This document shows positions 27,485 to 36,108 of a DNA stretch of 41,981 nucleotides, in pieces. Made by a program: the position numbers and the translations under genes. The DNA is taken from positions 1 to 41,981 of the forward strand of contig JAPPCV010000097.1 of NCBI GenBank assembly GCA_028824715.1. The letters run 5' to 3'. The DNA is from Boseongicola sp. (GTDB lineage Bacteria; Pseudomonadota; Alphaproteobacteria; Rhodobacterales; Rhodobacteraceae). The notes below the pieces were generated by a model, which had not been told where the DNA came from, made no database searches, and saw only the letters and a program-made list of their open reading frames with translations. Position 1 is the first letter of the stretch. The number at the start of each line of letters is the position of its first letter.

Positions 27485-28822
27485 CTATGCTGCATGGTGC
27501 TTTTCAAGCTCATCCATCCAATATTTATATGTCGCCTGCAATACCGTTGGAATATTGGCGCCTGGGAGCAGCCCAACCAGCTCCGCGTATCGCCTTCGAC
27601 AGGCGGAAAATGATCTGATCTTGTTCGCGACAAGCGTCTTGTTACTGGGAATCGAAAACATCACATCCAGCGCCTTCGGAGAAAAGTCCTTTATCATAAT
27701 TTTGTAATGGGGAGCAGCGCCCCATGACACTCCGAATTGATTTCCAATTGCACATGACACGACTGTTTCGACAAATTTCGCCCTAACAGAATCTGGTACA
27801 ATAGAAGTCTCTACAATCTCGTGGAGGCGAGCCGCGAACGGCGGTTCGTTATGGAAGTTGTTCATTCCTTTGTGAGCAGCGTTAAGGCGATCACACGCTG
27901 CAGATATTATCGAATGCCTCTCTGCTTCCGAAAGCAAATTAAGCATGTCAAATTTCGTAAAAAAGTCACGTGACGCACTAGCCTTGGCTTCTTCGCCCAT
28001 TCCTACGTAACTTTGATGTTGGTCAATTATTGCGGATGGAATTCCATCGAGTTCGATTACCGACAAAAACAAGGTCGTGCAGTTTGTACGGGAACTTTGC
28101 CCAAATGCTTCATCGCAATACATTCCATGCAGTGCGGTTGCAATTAGTTCGCGCTGAGCTGAATGCGTCCCTTTGATGGCAGAAGTCCAATGCGCCTCTT
28201 GATCATTGTTGAATTGCGTTGACTTAATTGCTGCGATCAACTCGTTGAAATCAACACCAGCGGGTACATTCACGTCGCTAAGGGCGGAACGCACACATCG
28301 GCCAATGAAATTTATCACTTCATATTCGTCCAACGCGCCGACAGCGGGGTGGGCAGCGGAAAAGCTGTTTCGAATTGCCCTACATTGGTCAAGTTTGAAG
28401 TACCCTTCTTCCGCAATGAGGTTCAGTTCCAGGCACAGCTTCAGGAGGTCATGATCCATCATCTCTGCGAGCTTGTCTTCATCAAGCGATTTTGAGGTTA
28501 GCTGGGCAACGATTGGCAACCCAAACCCAATGACTTTGTTACGCAATTCAACAATTGTCGAGTTCCAAACATAGTTGATGGCGCTGTCAAACAACCCGAC
28601 AGAGACCGCGATACAGAGCCGGATCATCCTCTCGTCGCGCAATTCGACGGGGATCTCGCTCAACAGTTTTGGAATGTTTTCCCAGATGTGATCTATCTGT
28701 GCCTTCTTTGGCAGGACGTATCGAGGCACGTCCAACGTGCTGGTGACTTGCGTCAGGAGTTGGTCGGTTTTGTCCGTAATTGCCGGTAGGCCTTCAATTT
28801 TTTGGGGTACCAAATCTGACAT
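27485..28822 (-). CDS. uncharacterised protein with a HEPN-type R-x6-H motif (candidate abortive-infection RNase)
   Basis: A 445-residue soluble, mostly helical protein that I do not recognise by name. Residues 141-175 read as a HEPN RNase helix pair: LDQCRAIRNSFSAAH has R151 followed by N152 and H158, the R-N-x5-H active-site pattern of HEPN toxins, and INFIGRCVRSAL follows. The preceding segment LCLELNLIAEEGYFKL is also HEPN-like. The C-terminal half (about 230-445) has no familiar motif. The gene is visibly more AT-rich than its surroundings and stands alone between an IS110 remnant and non-coding DNA, so it was probably acquired as a single-gene module. RNase activity is inference from the motif. 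Confidence 0.65.
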   Translation of the reverse strand: MSDLVPQKIEGLPAITDKTDQLLTQVTSTLDVPRYVLPKKAQIDHIWENIPKLLSEIPVELRDERMIRLCIAVSVGLFDSAINYVWNSTIVELRNKVIGFGLPIVAQLTSKSLDEDKLAEMMDHDLLKLCLELNLIAEEGYFKLDQCRAIRNSFSAAHPAVGALDEYEVINFIGRCVRSALSDVNVPAGVDFNELIAAIKSTQFNNDQEAHWTSAIKGTHSAQRELIATALHGMYCDEAFGQSSRTNCTTLFLSVIELDGIPSAIIDQHQSYVGMGEEAKASASRDFFTKFDMLNLLSEAERHSIISAACDRLNAAHKGMNNFHNEPPFAARLHEIVETSIVPDSVRAKFVETVVSCAIGNQFGVSWGAAPHYKIMIKDFSPKALDVMFSIPSNKTLVANKIRSFSACRRRYAELVGLLPGANIPTVLQATYKYWMDELEKHHAA

Positions 28823-29843
28823 TCGTGCTAGTCCTCGTTAGATTTTTGGCTCAATATCTAGCAGTGAAAGGCCACCAGCAACCGAAGCACCTGTTAAGGG
28901 CGAACGCACGTCATTGTCAAGCGGCGTACACAATGACGCATTTGCGCTGCTGCACTTTTCCGGCGGCCGGCAGTTGATCGGAAGCGCACGGAAGCGAATG
29001 ATCGACGTGAGCGTCAGCGGAGGCGCTAATTCTACGGGTTTCGATGTACTTTGGGTCCTGCGTCGCGCGGAATCGCCGATTTCGGCACGATTGAGGGCCA
29101 CGGCCGAATTCTCGGGCGCGCCGCAGCGCCCGGCACCGGGTCCGGCATTGTTTCCAAAGGCTCGCGAATTGGTTGCGTCTGTCAACTTGGAAGATGCAGT
29201 CAGCGATGCCAAGCATCGACCAGTGGGTGGGGCCGGTACATTGGAAGTGTCCAGTCGGGCTAGTCAGGTAAGTCTCCTTGCACAATCTGGAAGATAGCGT
29301 CTGCTTGCTCAGGAGGCGGCTCAGTGCCATCAGGTGTGGAGTATGACTCAAAACCTGTTTTCTGAGCGCTTCGGGAAACAGTTTGAGACAGTTGGCAAAT
29401 GCTATGCCACCCATAACACAATAGCTCGAATCGAGGATGTTTCTCCATGGCTTTCGGAGTTAGTTGAAAGCCTAGCGGACGAAACATTGACCAAACAAGA
29501 GGATGATTACATGCATGGGTCGGGGCGCAACAACAATCGAATGACGTATGCCTGATCAATGCGCATCTCCATGTGCGGCACGATTCCACTTCGGCTTTCG
29601 GGTTGTTAATCCCGACTTTGGAACGACCAGCATCACGCAAGAACTGACTGTCACCACTCCACGACCTACAAGGGATACAACCCCATGACCGCCATACAAA
29701 TTGCGCTAATGGGAAAGTCCGCAAACCTTTTCAACGGCAATGTTCCTGATTGCGGCACGCAAAATATTTTGCCGTCATCAAATTTAGGTGATTGCGCTTG
29801 TTGTGGTGGGAAATTCGGACTTTAGATTGGACCCTAGTTTGCA
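28823..29843. other. about 1 kb without a supported gene
   Basis: Several overlapping frames of 70-165 codons exist on both strands, but none has a convincing start, ribosome-binding site and recognisable protein. The best are a plus-strand frame from ATG 29343 to 29555 and a minus-strand frame ending at 29260 whose last 28 codons (TPDGTEPPPEQADAIFQ region) have real-protein character. Composition is mixed, which suggests decayed insertions. The promoter of the HEPN gene must lie just right of 28822. Confidence 0.35.
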
Positions 29844-30644
29844 CTAAGGTCCGCCGGCAAGGATGTGTTCGCTTCGCCACTCTAGGAATTCTTCAAGCTC
29901 GTAAATTTGCACGGATATTGTTCGATTATCCTGCCTTCGAAATAATTGGGCGTCACCTTTTGCTGGCGCCAGAAAAGTCAGCTTCCGCCGGGATGTAACG
30001 TCCAGTCGCAATATCGTAACGTCGTCAATTTCAACAGCTTCAATTCTAATATAATCATTCACAGTGTTGCCGTCTCGAAATCTCTGAGTAACATCGGTCT
30101 TGATGTTATTGATTAGCTGATCGACATGGCGTCGGTTATCTTGAAGGATGCTCAGGTCAGGCTGAAGACCGAGCGCCTCGCCGCTGTCGTTGACACCGAT
30201 GAACAATGTGCCTCCGCCTGTCGTCAGAAAACCGGCGATGGACTTCAAAGCCGAGTGCTTGACTGCTTCAGAGCGCAGTTGTTGGACTGTTGCGCAAGAC
30301 TGATGCTGGCGTCGTTGAAGATCGCACCAGTAGGTCGACTTGAACTCTTGTGAAGACGATTCGTGACGTGCGAGCTGTTCACGTACCGCAGATTCGCTGA
30401 GGACAACCATGTCAATTTGCCGCAAGAGGAACATTCCATCAGGCGGTTTGTCCTGGAGCCTGGGCTGGATCTCTACTTTGCACTCGCGAAGGATCCTGTC
30501 GGCCTTAGCTAGTCTGGTTAGGAAATACTCCTCCTCATCCAGGCCGAGCACGTCGAAGAGCTGGTCCAGAGTCCTCTCCTGAGGCCGGCTGCCCAAAGCC
30601 ATGAGCAGCTCTGCGAATGCTGCGGAGGGGTACCCGGCGTTCAT
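29844..30644 (-). CDS. Schlafen/AlbA_2-like putative DNA-binding protein, partner of the DUF262 nuclease
   Basis: A 266-residue protein. Residues about 93-215 match the AlbA_2 (Schlafen-like, divergent AAA-4) domain: ESSSQEFKST at 95-104, then HSALKSIAGFLTTGGGTLFIGVNDSGEALGL at about 130-160 read in two parts, and a C-terminal strand region. The first 90 residues are helical and contain no known domain. It begins seven bases after the stop of the DUF262/HNH gene, so the two form a tight operon. AlbA_2 domains occur in transcription regulators and in defence genes. Here the pairing suggests a DNA- or RNA-sensing or regulatory subunit, which is inference. Confidence 0.72.
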   Translation of the reverse strand: MNAGYPSAAFAELLMALGSRPQERTLDQLFDVLGLDEEEYFLTRLAKADRILRECKVEIQPRLQDKPPDGMFLLRQIDMVVLSESAVREQLARHESSSQEFKSTYWCDLQRRQHQSCATVQQLRSEAVKHSALKSIAGFLTTGGGTLFIGVNDSGEALGLQPDLSILQDNRRHVDQLINNIKTDVTQRFRDGNTVNDYIRIEAVEIDDVTILRLDVTSRRKLTFLAPAKGDAQLFRRQDNRTISVQIYELEEFLEWRSEHILAGGP

Positions 30645-30651
30645 CCTGAAG

Positions 30652-32562
30652 TTAGGGCTGGTTCGCGACAGTCAAGAGATTCTGCAAGTGGTCGGCGAGA
30701 GTGTTGGCCCTTGTCTCCCAGAACGAAGGGATGCCGGCGGCCCCCGATTCGAGGTGGTGAAAGGCTTCATCAGTGATGAATAGCTTTGAGAGATGCTCCT
30801 TATGAGAATCAAATGTGAGGTTCTCCTGATGAATGATCGCCCCCGGATTTGCTGCCCGCCACTTCAGGTTGGATTCCCTGGTCAAAGGCATGAGGTTCGC
30901 GGCGGATCCAATCCAATCCTTCTCCGAAACGTCGGGGTCCAACCACTCGCTCAACTCGCCGGTGCGATTGTTGCGGCACCAAGCTTGGGGAAAGATATGG
31001 TGCAGTTGAATGTCCGTACGTGCGGGAAAGCTGATATCGATACTTGGCCGCAGCAGATCCTTGTCGGCACGAGCGATGATGGGTAGCAACAACGCCTTTT
31101 GCAGGGCGCCTGTCTGCCGGTCACTGATCCATTCACGCAGCGTGGTTGATTCCAGATCTGGCGTGTTCATGAATGTGCTAAGCTTCCGGTTGGCCTCCGT
31201 AGCCCACTCGCAAGAGTCCTCGAAGGACGACCGCTCGTTCAGGATCGCTTTGAGCTGGGCTAGATCGGCACCCAATTGCGTGAGGAACCCCTGATCATAT
31301 CGGCTGCTAAGCGCGTTTCGCCAAAAGAATGCGCGAAACAGGGCGTCTAGATCGGAGATTTCCCAGCGATGTGTGGTCTCGACATCGAATCGGTGGTGCC
31401 ATCGAAGACCTACGTAGATGGATGCTGTGACAGGATAGGGACAAGACTGCCATCCGAATGCTCCGTCCGCAACGCATTGCTGGAAGTTGCCAAGGAATCC
31501 AACAAACTCCTGTTGATACGCCATTACGTTCTTCCAGTGAAGCGTTGGCGTCGCCAATAGGTCTCCAGACTTGACGGACGTGATCCTTGTCTGTCTTTTT
31601 GGCCCAACGGCTCTCGGATCTGGCCTTGACTCCAGTGACACGTATGCAGCGGTGGTCATCTGGGCAATCAATTCCGGTCTGTCCTTAGAAGACGACCAGC
31701 CGACGGCTCCGGATAGTTCGCCAATTCTGTCAATCCAGTCACGCAGCAGGATCGGAGACGCCTCTTTAGCCGTTTCTGAGAATAGCCAAGAGTGAATGAG
31801 GTCTACCGTGGAGACCTTAGTTCCGGTCGTGTTCAGTACCTCAAAGATCTCGCATATTTCTGCCAAGGAATAGGACGATGGAACGATGTTCACTGCCAAC
31901 TTCGTTGCCATTAGTCCTTCAAACGAACGTGCCAGTATCTGGTTTCTGCGTTCGAGCTCATCAGGATCCGGCAATTCTGACTCCGGGTAGCTTGCCGGAT
32001 CCCGAATCGCTTGCGTATAGCGATACCACTGTTGCATCAAGGATTCTTGCGGCCTTGAACTTGACAGAGGGAACAACCCTTTGCCGATGGCGATGGAGTC
32101 ACTGTCCAATCCGTTTTTTTTGACTTCGGCTTCCCTATGAAATTTGATTCGGTTGGAATCATCCATTGCGGCAACGTTGAGGTAGAATCGCCCCCAAAAC
32201 CTGACTCTGCCGTCTGTTGGTCTAAGCCCTCCGAATGCAATTGCAATTGCCGTACATCTCTGTCTGCCATCAAGCACCGCGTACTTCATGGCCGGTGGTG
32301 ATTGTGCTCCCGGCAGTTCGATTGGATTATCACGATCTCGGATGGAGACGGGTTCCAAACGAAGATCGGAGTCATCCGATTGGCCCCAGAGGGTCGCCAT
32401 ACCGATAGGTCGACGCTCGAGGATCGAGGACACAAGTGCCGAAACGTCGCCGATGGTCCAGACAAAGTCTCTCTGAAAGGCCGGAATCATCCACTCGCGA
32501 GCCCGGAGCTTGTCGAGCAGGTCGTTGACGGTAACAGAAGTTACCTCTAGTTCTTGTGACAT
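30652..32562 (-). CDS. DUF262 + HNH (DUF1524-like) protein, GmrSD-type modification-dependent nuclease
   Basis: A 636-residue fusion of the two halves of GmrSD-like type IV restriction enzymes. The N-terminal DUF262 (GmrS) part has FQRDFVW at 29-35 and the ParB/Srx-like LDGRQR at 97-102. The C-terminal GmrD/HNH part shows IQLHHIFPQAW with H521-H522, then SAANLMPLT at about 553-561, the usual histidine and asparagine of HNH sites. GmrSD enzymes cleave phage DNA carrying modified (for example glucosylated) cytosine using NTPs (family knowledge). ATG 32562 follows AAGGAT. It is the first gene of a two-gene operon. Target modification is unknown. Confidence 0.85.
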   Translation of the reverse strand: MSQELEVTSVTVNDLLDKLRAREWMIPAFQRDFVWTIGDVSALVSSILERRPIGMATLWGQSDDSDLRLEPVSIRDRDNPIELPGAQSPPAMKYAVLDGRQRCTAIAIAFGGLRPTDGRVRFWGRFYLNVAAMDDSNRIKFHREAEVKKNGLDSDSIAIGKGLFPLSSSRPQESLMQQWYRYTQAIRDPASYPESELPDPDELERRNQILARSFEGLMATKLAVNIVPSSYSLAEICEIFEVLNTTGTKVSTVDLIHSWLFSETAKEASPILLRDWIDRIGELSGAVGWSSSKDRPELIAQMTTAAYVSLESRPDPRAVGPKRQTRITSVKSGDLLATPTLHWKNVMAYQQEFVGFLGNFQQCVADGAFGWQSCPYPVTASIYVGLRWHHRFDVETTHRWEISDLDALFRAFFWRNALSSRYDQGFLTQLGADLAQLKAILNERSSFEDSCEWATEANRKLSTFMNTPDLESTTLREWISDRQTGALQKALLLPIIARADKDLLRPSIDISFPARTDIQLHHIFPQAWCRNNRTGELSEWLDPDVSEKDWIGSAANLMPLTRESNLKWRAANPGAIIHQENLTFDSHKEHLSKLFITDEAFHHLESGAAGIPSFWETRANTLADHLQNLLTVANQP

Positions 32563-33014
32563 GACGCTATCCTTTTTTCTCGTGTCTGCCTAAGCTGGCC
32601 TAGAGTTGCAAGGTTATGCCTTGGTGTATGCAGGACCGAGAATGCAGCCGGGCAACATGAGTGGTTTTGTGATAGTGGATTCGGCCTCAATGAAGCGGCA
32701 TACGCAAGTACAGCGCGACCAGCCATGAGTGTCGACGCTTTCTGGGATGGTGCATCCTGCTCCGATATGCCACGTTAGCGGCGACAGTTTCTCAACGGTT
32801 GCTGCGACTCTATGGCGACAGAACGCAAGCTGATACGAACCGCGGTCGTGCTTCCTGGGGATGCGTGCGCCCGGAGCCTAAAAATGGCTGCACCCAGCGA
32901 CATTGCGATAGCATGGGCGATCCTGCAGACAGCGCTCAGGTCCTTAGGCTGCCACAATTGCACATGGAAACTGCGTTTCGAAGTGCGCGCGGCGCGGCTG
33001 GGACGAGCAGAACG
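32563..33014. other. about 450-bp divergent region between the DUF262 operon and the restriction-modification operon
   Basis: It must carry promoters for both operons. No clear -35/-10 pair or operator palindrome was found. The only feature is a 68-codon plus-strand frame described separately at 32812-33018. Confidence 0.35.
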
Positions 33015-33018
33015 ATGA
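32812..33018 (+). CDS. possible small leader protein overlapping the methyltransferase start
   Basis: A 68-codon frame ends in a TGA that overlaps the methyltransferase ATG as ATGA (33015-33018), the arrangement of translationally coupled genes. The product (start MATERKLIRTAVVLPGDA) is basic, has two cysteines in LGCHNC, and resembles nothing I know, including no controller-protein helix-turn-helix. It has no ribosome-binding site before its ATG. It may be chance. Confidence 0.2.
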   Translation: MATERKLIRTAVVLPGDACARSLKMAAPSDIAIAWAILQTALRSLGCHNCTWKLRFEVRAARLGRAER

Positions 33019-34511
33019 CGCCAACCATTGAGGGGAAAATTGCACGCCTGCGGGAGGGTGGAAAGGCCAGAGTGCTCGACCTTTTTTCCGGGTGCGGCGG
33101 ATTGTCTCTCGGCTTGCAGGCTGCCGGTTTCGAAATCGCCGCAGCAATAGAAAATGACCCGGACGCAGCGAGGTCTCACGGCACCAACTTCCACAACGGG
33201 GCTGCGGCCCACTCTCAGGCGAAGGATATTCGCCTGTCCCCCGAGGAATTGGTTGTCGAACTGGAGTTGGGTGACGTCGAGCAAGCATTTGACGTGGTCG
33301 TGGGCGGGCCGCCGTGCCAGGCGTTCGCACGCGTTGGGCGCCCGAAACTGCGCGAGATCGACGATCATCCCACGGCTTTCCTTCACGACCCACGCGCCCG
33401 GCTCTATCTCGAGTGGCTTCACTATGTGACGACATGCAAGCCGCTGGCAGTTTTGATGGAGAATGTCCCGGACGCTTTGAACCATGGCGGACAGAACATT
33501 GCAGAAGAAACATGCGAAGTACTTGAAAACAAGGGCTATGTCTGCGGCTACACTCTTCTGAATGCGGCCTACTATGGCGTCCCGCAGATGCGCGAGCGAT
33601 TGTTCCTGATCGGCTATCGGCGGGAGATAGCCAATGGCGTGATCTTTCCCGAACCGACGCATTGGGTTGACCTACCGCCAGGATATGAGGGTTCTAGAGC
33701 AGTAGCGCTAAAGCTGTTACGCGGAACGGATGCTCCGGAAGACGCGTTTGACTACATTCCTCCACCGGAAGCAGGTGAACACCTGCCAGCAACACCGACA
33801 GCGGTCGAGGCGATCGGTGACCTGCCTCCGATTGATGCGCGGAAACAGCTTCGCACGGGAATGTTGAAGCGTGGTGCACGTCGCTTCGACAAGGCGGTTC
33901 CTTGGGATTCAAGTCGGACAGCATCAGGTTACGCACTGGCTATGCGGACGTGGCCCAACTTTGAAGCACCGGACGCAATTCTCGACCACGTCATCCGTTA
34001 CCTGCCTAGGGACTACGAGCTGTTTGCGCGCATGAACCCCGGTGATCAATATCCGCAAGCCTGGAAACATGCACACGACATGCTCGAAGAGCGGTTGTCC
34101 TCGCTAAGGAAGGGCGGGCAGGAGATTGGTAGAGGATCTAGGGAGTACGAGGCGCTTTACCGCGACTACGTGCCACCCTACGACGTGAGCAAGTTTCCGA
34201 ACAAATGGCGAAAGATGTGGCCGGATGCTCCGGCGCGGACCCTTATGGCTCACCTCGGCAAAGATGGCTACAGCCACATTCACTACGACAGTTGCCAGGC
34301 CCGCACAATTTCCGTTCGGGAGGCGGCCCGTCTGCAGTCCTTCCCGGATGGATTTGTGTTTTGCGGAACGATGAACCCGGCCTTCCGACAGATTGGCAAC
34401 GCGGTGCCACCACTCATGGCGAAGGCACTTGGGGTCGAGATGATGCAAATGCTATGCGTAGGGGAAGCGGAGGTTGGGGATGGATACGCTAGAACGGCAG
34501 CAACTCTATAA
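33015..34511 (+). CDS. DNA (cytosine-5) methyltransferase of a LlaJI/BsuMI-like restriction-modification system
   Basis: A 498-residue C5-cytosine methyltransferase that protects host DNA. The ordered motifs are all present: motif I DLFSGCGG at 22-29 (SAM binding), motif IV GGPPCQAF at 97-104 with the nucleophile C101, motif VI ENVPD at 139-143, motif VIII QMRERLFLIG at 191-200, and motif X QIGNAVPP near the C-terminus. The variable target-recognition region spans roughly residues 230-430. ATG 33015 is chosen because motif I lies at the usual distance; an open frame extends upstream. The McrB-like gene overlaps its end by 32 bases. The target sequence cannot be predicted. Confidence 0.93.
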   Translation: MTPTIEGKIARLREGGKARVLDLFSGCGGLSLGLQAAGFEIAAAIENDPDAARSHGTNFHNGAAAHSQAKDIRLSPEELVVELELGDVEQAFDVVVGGPPCQAFARVGRPKLREIDDHPTAFLHDPRARLYLEWLHYVTTCKPLAVLMENVPDALNHGGQNIAEETCEVLENKGYVCGYTLLNAAYYGVPQMRERLFLIGYRREIANGVIFPEPTHWVDLPPGYEGSRAVALKLLRGTDAPEDAFDYIPPPEAGEHLPATPTAVEAIGDLPPIDARKQLRTGMLKRGARRFDKAVPWDSSRTASGYALAMRTWPNFEAPDAILDHVIRYLPRDYELFARMNPGDQYPQAWKHAHDMLEERLSSLRKGGQEIGRGSREYEALYRDYVPPYDVSKFPNKWRKMWPDAPARTLMAHLGKDGYSHIHYDSCQARTISVREAARLQSFPDGFVFCGTMNPAFRQIGNAVPPLMAKALGVEMMQMLCVGEAEVGDGYARTAATL

Positions 34512-36102
34512 GGAGGCGGTTGTTCAGGCCGTACCAACCGCTTCCCGTCGACGCATGCATGACGCCTACGGTATTTCGAACGGTGCCAAGATTGTCGAGG
34601 GTGGCCTGTTCGCTTTCAATGTGAACTTCGAAAACTTGGCTGGAGACGCTGATCAACTGGTGGTCAACTGTCTGCTCAACTTTCCCCCCGAGGATCAGGT
34701 CTATTTCTCGCTTGTCGTCAAAAGCGACATGGCGACGTTCAAGAACCGGCTGGATGAAATGCGAGCCGCAGGCAATTCAGGAACGGTTGTGTCTCCGGAT
34801 ATGCTTGCGTACGCGTCCACGAACAACAACGTAAAGGGCTACATCGCAGGCGATGGCAAGCTATACCTCAGGAATAAGGGATTCTGGGACGGACTACCAG
34901 ACGATCTTTCAACCATAAGCAAGCCGGCCGTGATCGATCAAGTAGTATTCGGCATCCATCCGCCCGCAGCGTCGGCACGCCGCAGCATGCTGGCGCGGCA
35001 GTTCGTCGGTTATTTGGGTACTCTGATCGGGGCCGAGAAGATACACGAGTTGCAGCCTTGGCCGGATCCGACGCTGGTTGACGCGAACATGCGGCGGATG
35101 CCAACGACAATCGACTTGGCTGTGATTGAGGAGGCCGTACACAATCTTGGGGGGTATTATCCCGGAGGAGAGGTGCGCCGCCTTCACATCGGGCTGAACT
35201 TTCTGGAACGAAAGCACTTTGCAATCCTGTCGGGCCTGTCGGGCACCGGCAAGACGCTGTTGCCGCTGATGTATGCGAGGGCTGTGCATGGATTGTCAGA
35301 GATGGAAGAGTCCGACCCGTTCCTTTCAGTCTGTCCGGTGCGTCCGGAATGGACGGACCCGAGTGGATTGATGGGATACTACGACATTCTCTCGAACCGT
35401 TACATTGTGCCACCGTTTCTGGAGGCGGTGATGCTGGCAGTTGCACATGAGGAATCGCCGGTCTTTGTGGTACTGGACGAGATGAATTTGGCTAGGGTCG
35501 AGTATTACTTCTCCGACGTGTTGTCATGCATCGAGACAGGAGAGAATCTAAGGCTGCACTCAAGCAGTGTTCCGTTGGAAGGTTCGACGGGAGCCAGCGT
35601 TCCGGCGGAGGTGGCGTTGCCGCCAAACCTATATTTGACAGGCACGATTAACATCGACGAGACCACAAGCGTGATGAGCGACAAGGTACTCGATCGGGCC
35701 GTTGTCATTGACATGTCGGAAGTCGACATCGTCGGTTATCTAAAGGATCTTGCGATCAACGATCCAGGGCTGAAGGAAGCGTGCGCGATCACAAGTGATC
35801 GGCTGGCGGCGGTGCAAAAGCGGATGGTGCATCACGGGTTGGGATTCGGCTATCGAGTCGCTGAGGAGGTAGTCCGCTACCAAGCATTCGTACAAAACAA
35901 TGTCTCTGGGCTATCGACGGATGACACATTCGATGATCTCATGGTTCAGAAAGTGCTGGTGAAACTGCGCGGTGCAGAAAGGCAACGGAGTCTGCTTACG
36001 AATCTTCATGATCAACTGAAGGACTTGCCGCGTTCGACGGAGTTTCTCGACCGATTGTTGCTTGATTTGGACGAATTCGGCTCTTTTCAAGCGGGACGGT
36101 AG
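34480..36102 (+). CDS. McrB-like AAA+ NTPase, restriction subunit R1
   Basis: A 540-residue restriction motor subunit. The AAA+ core has Walker A GLSGTGKT at 252-259, Walker B VFVVLDEMNLARVEYYF at about 328-344, and TGTINIDETT near 388 in the place of the McrB guanine-specificity motif, which argues for GTP use as in McrB. The N-terminal 230 residues would recognise DNA; ARQFVGYLGTLIG near 172 is one notable segment. ATG 34480 is preferred over the TTG six bases earlier because GGAGG sits six bases before the ATG. It overlaps the methyltransferase gene and is followed six bases later by the nuclease gene. The set resembles LlaJI.R1. Confidence 0.88.
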   Translation: MDTLERQQLYKEAVVQAVPTASRRRMHDAYGISNGAKIVEGGLFAFNVNFENLAGDADQLVVNCLLNFPPEDQVYFSLVVKSDMATFKNRLDEMRAAGNSGTVVSPDMLAYASTNNNVKGYIAGDGKLYLRNKGFWDGLPDDLSTISKPAVIDQVVFGIHPPAASARRSMLARQFVGYLGTLIGAEKIHELQPWPDPTLVDANMRRMPTTIDLAVIEEAVHNLGGYYPGGEVRRLHIGLNFLERKHFAILSGLSGTGKTLLPLMYARAVHGLSEMEESDPFLSVCPVRPEWTDPSGLMGYYDILSNRYIVPPFLEAVMLAVAHEESPVFVVLDEMNLARVEYYFSDVLSCIETGENLRLHSSSVPLEGSTGASVPAEVALPPNLYLTGTINIDETTSVMSDKVLDRAVVIDMSEVDIVGYLKDLAINDPGLKEACAITSDRLAAVQKRMVHHGLGFGYRVAEEVVRYQAFVQNNVSGLSTDDTFDDLMVQKVLVKLRGAERQRSLLTNLHDQLKDLPRSTEFLDRLLLDLDEFGSFQAGR

Positions 36103-36108
36103 TCTGCC

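Noticed and set aside
28838-29414. Overlapping 124- to 165-codon frames on both strands as genes
   Set aside because: They overlap each other extensively, lack ribosome-binding sites and show no recognisable domain; kept only as a note on the region.
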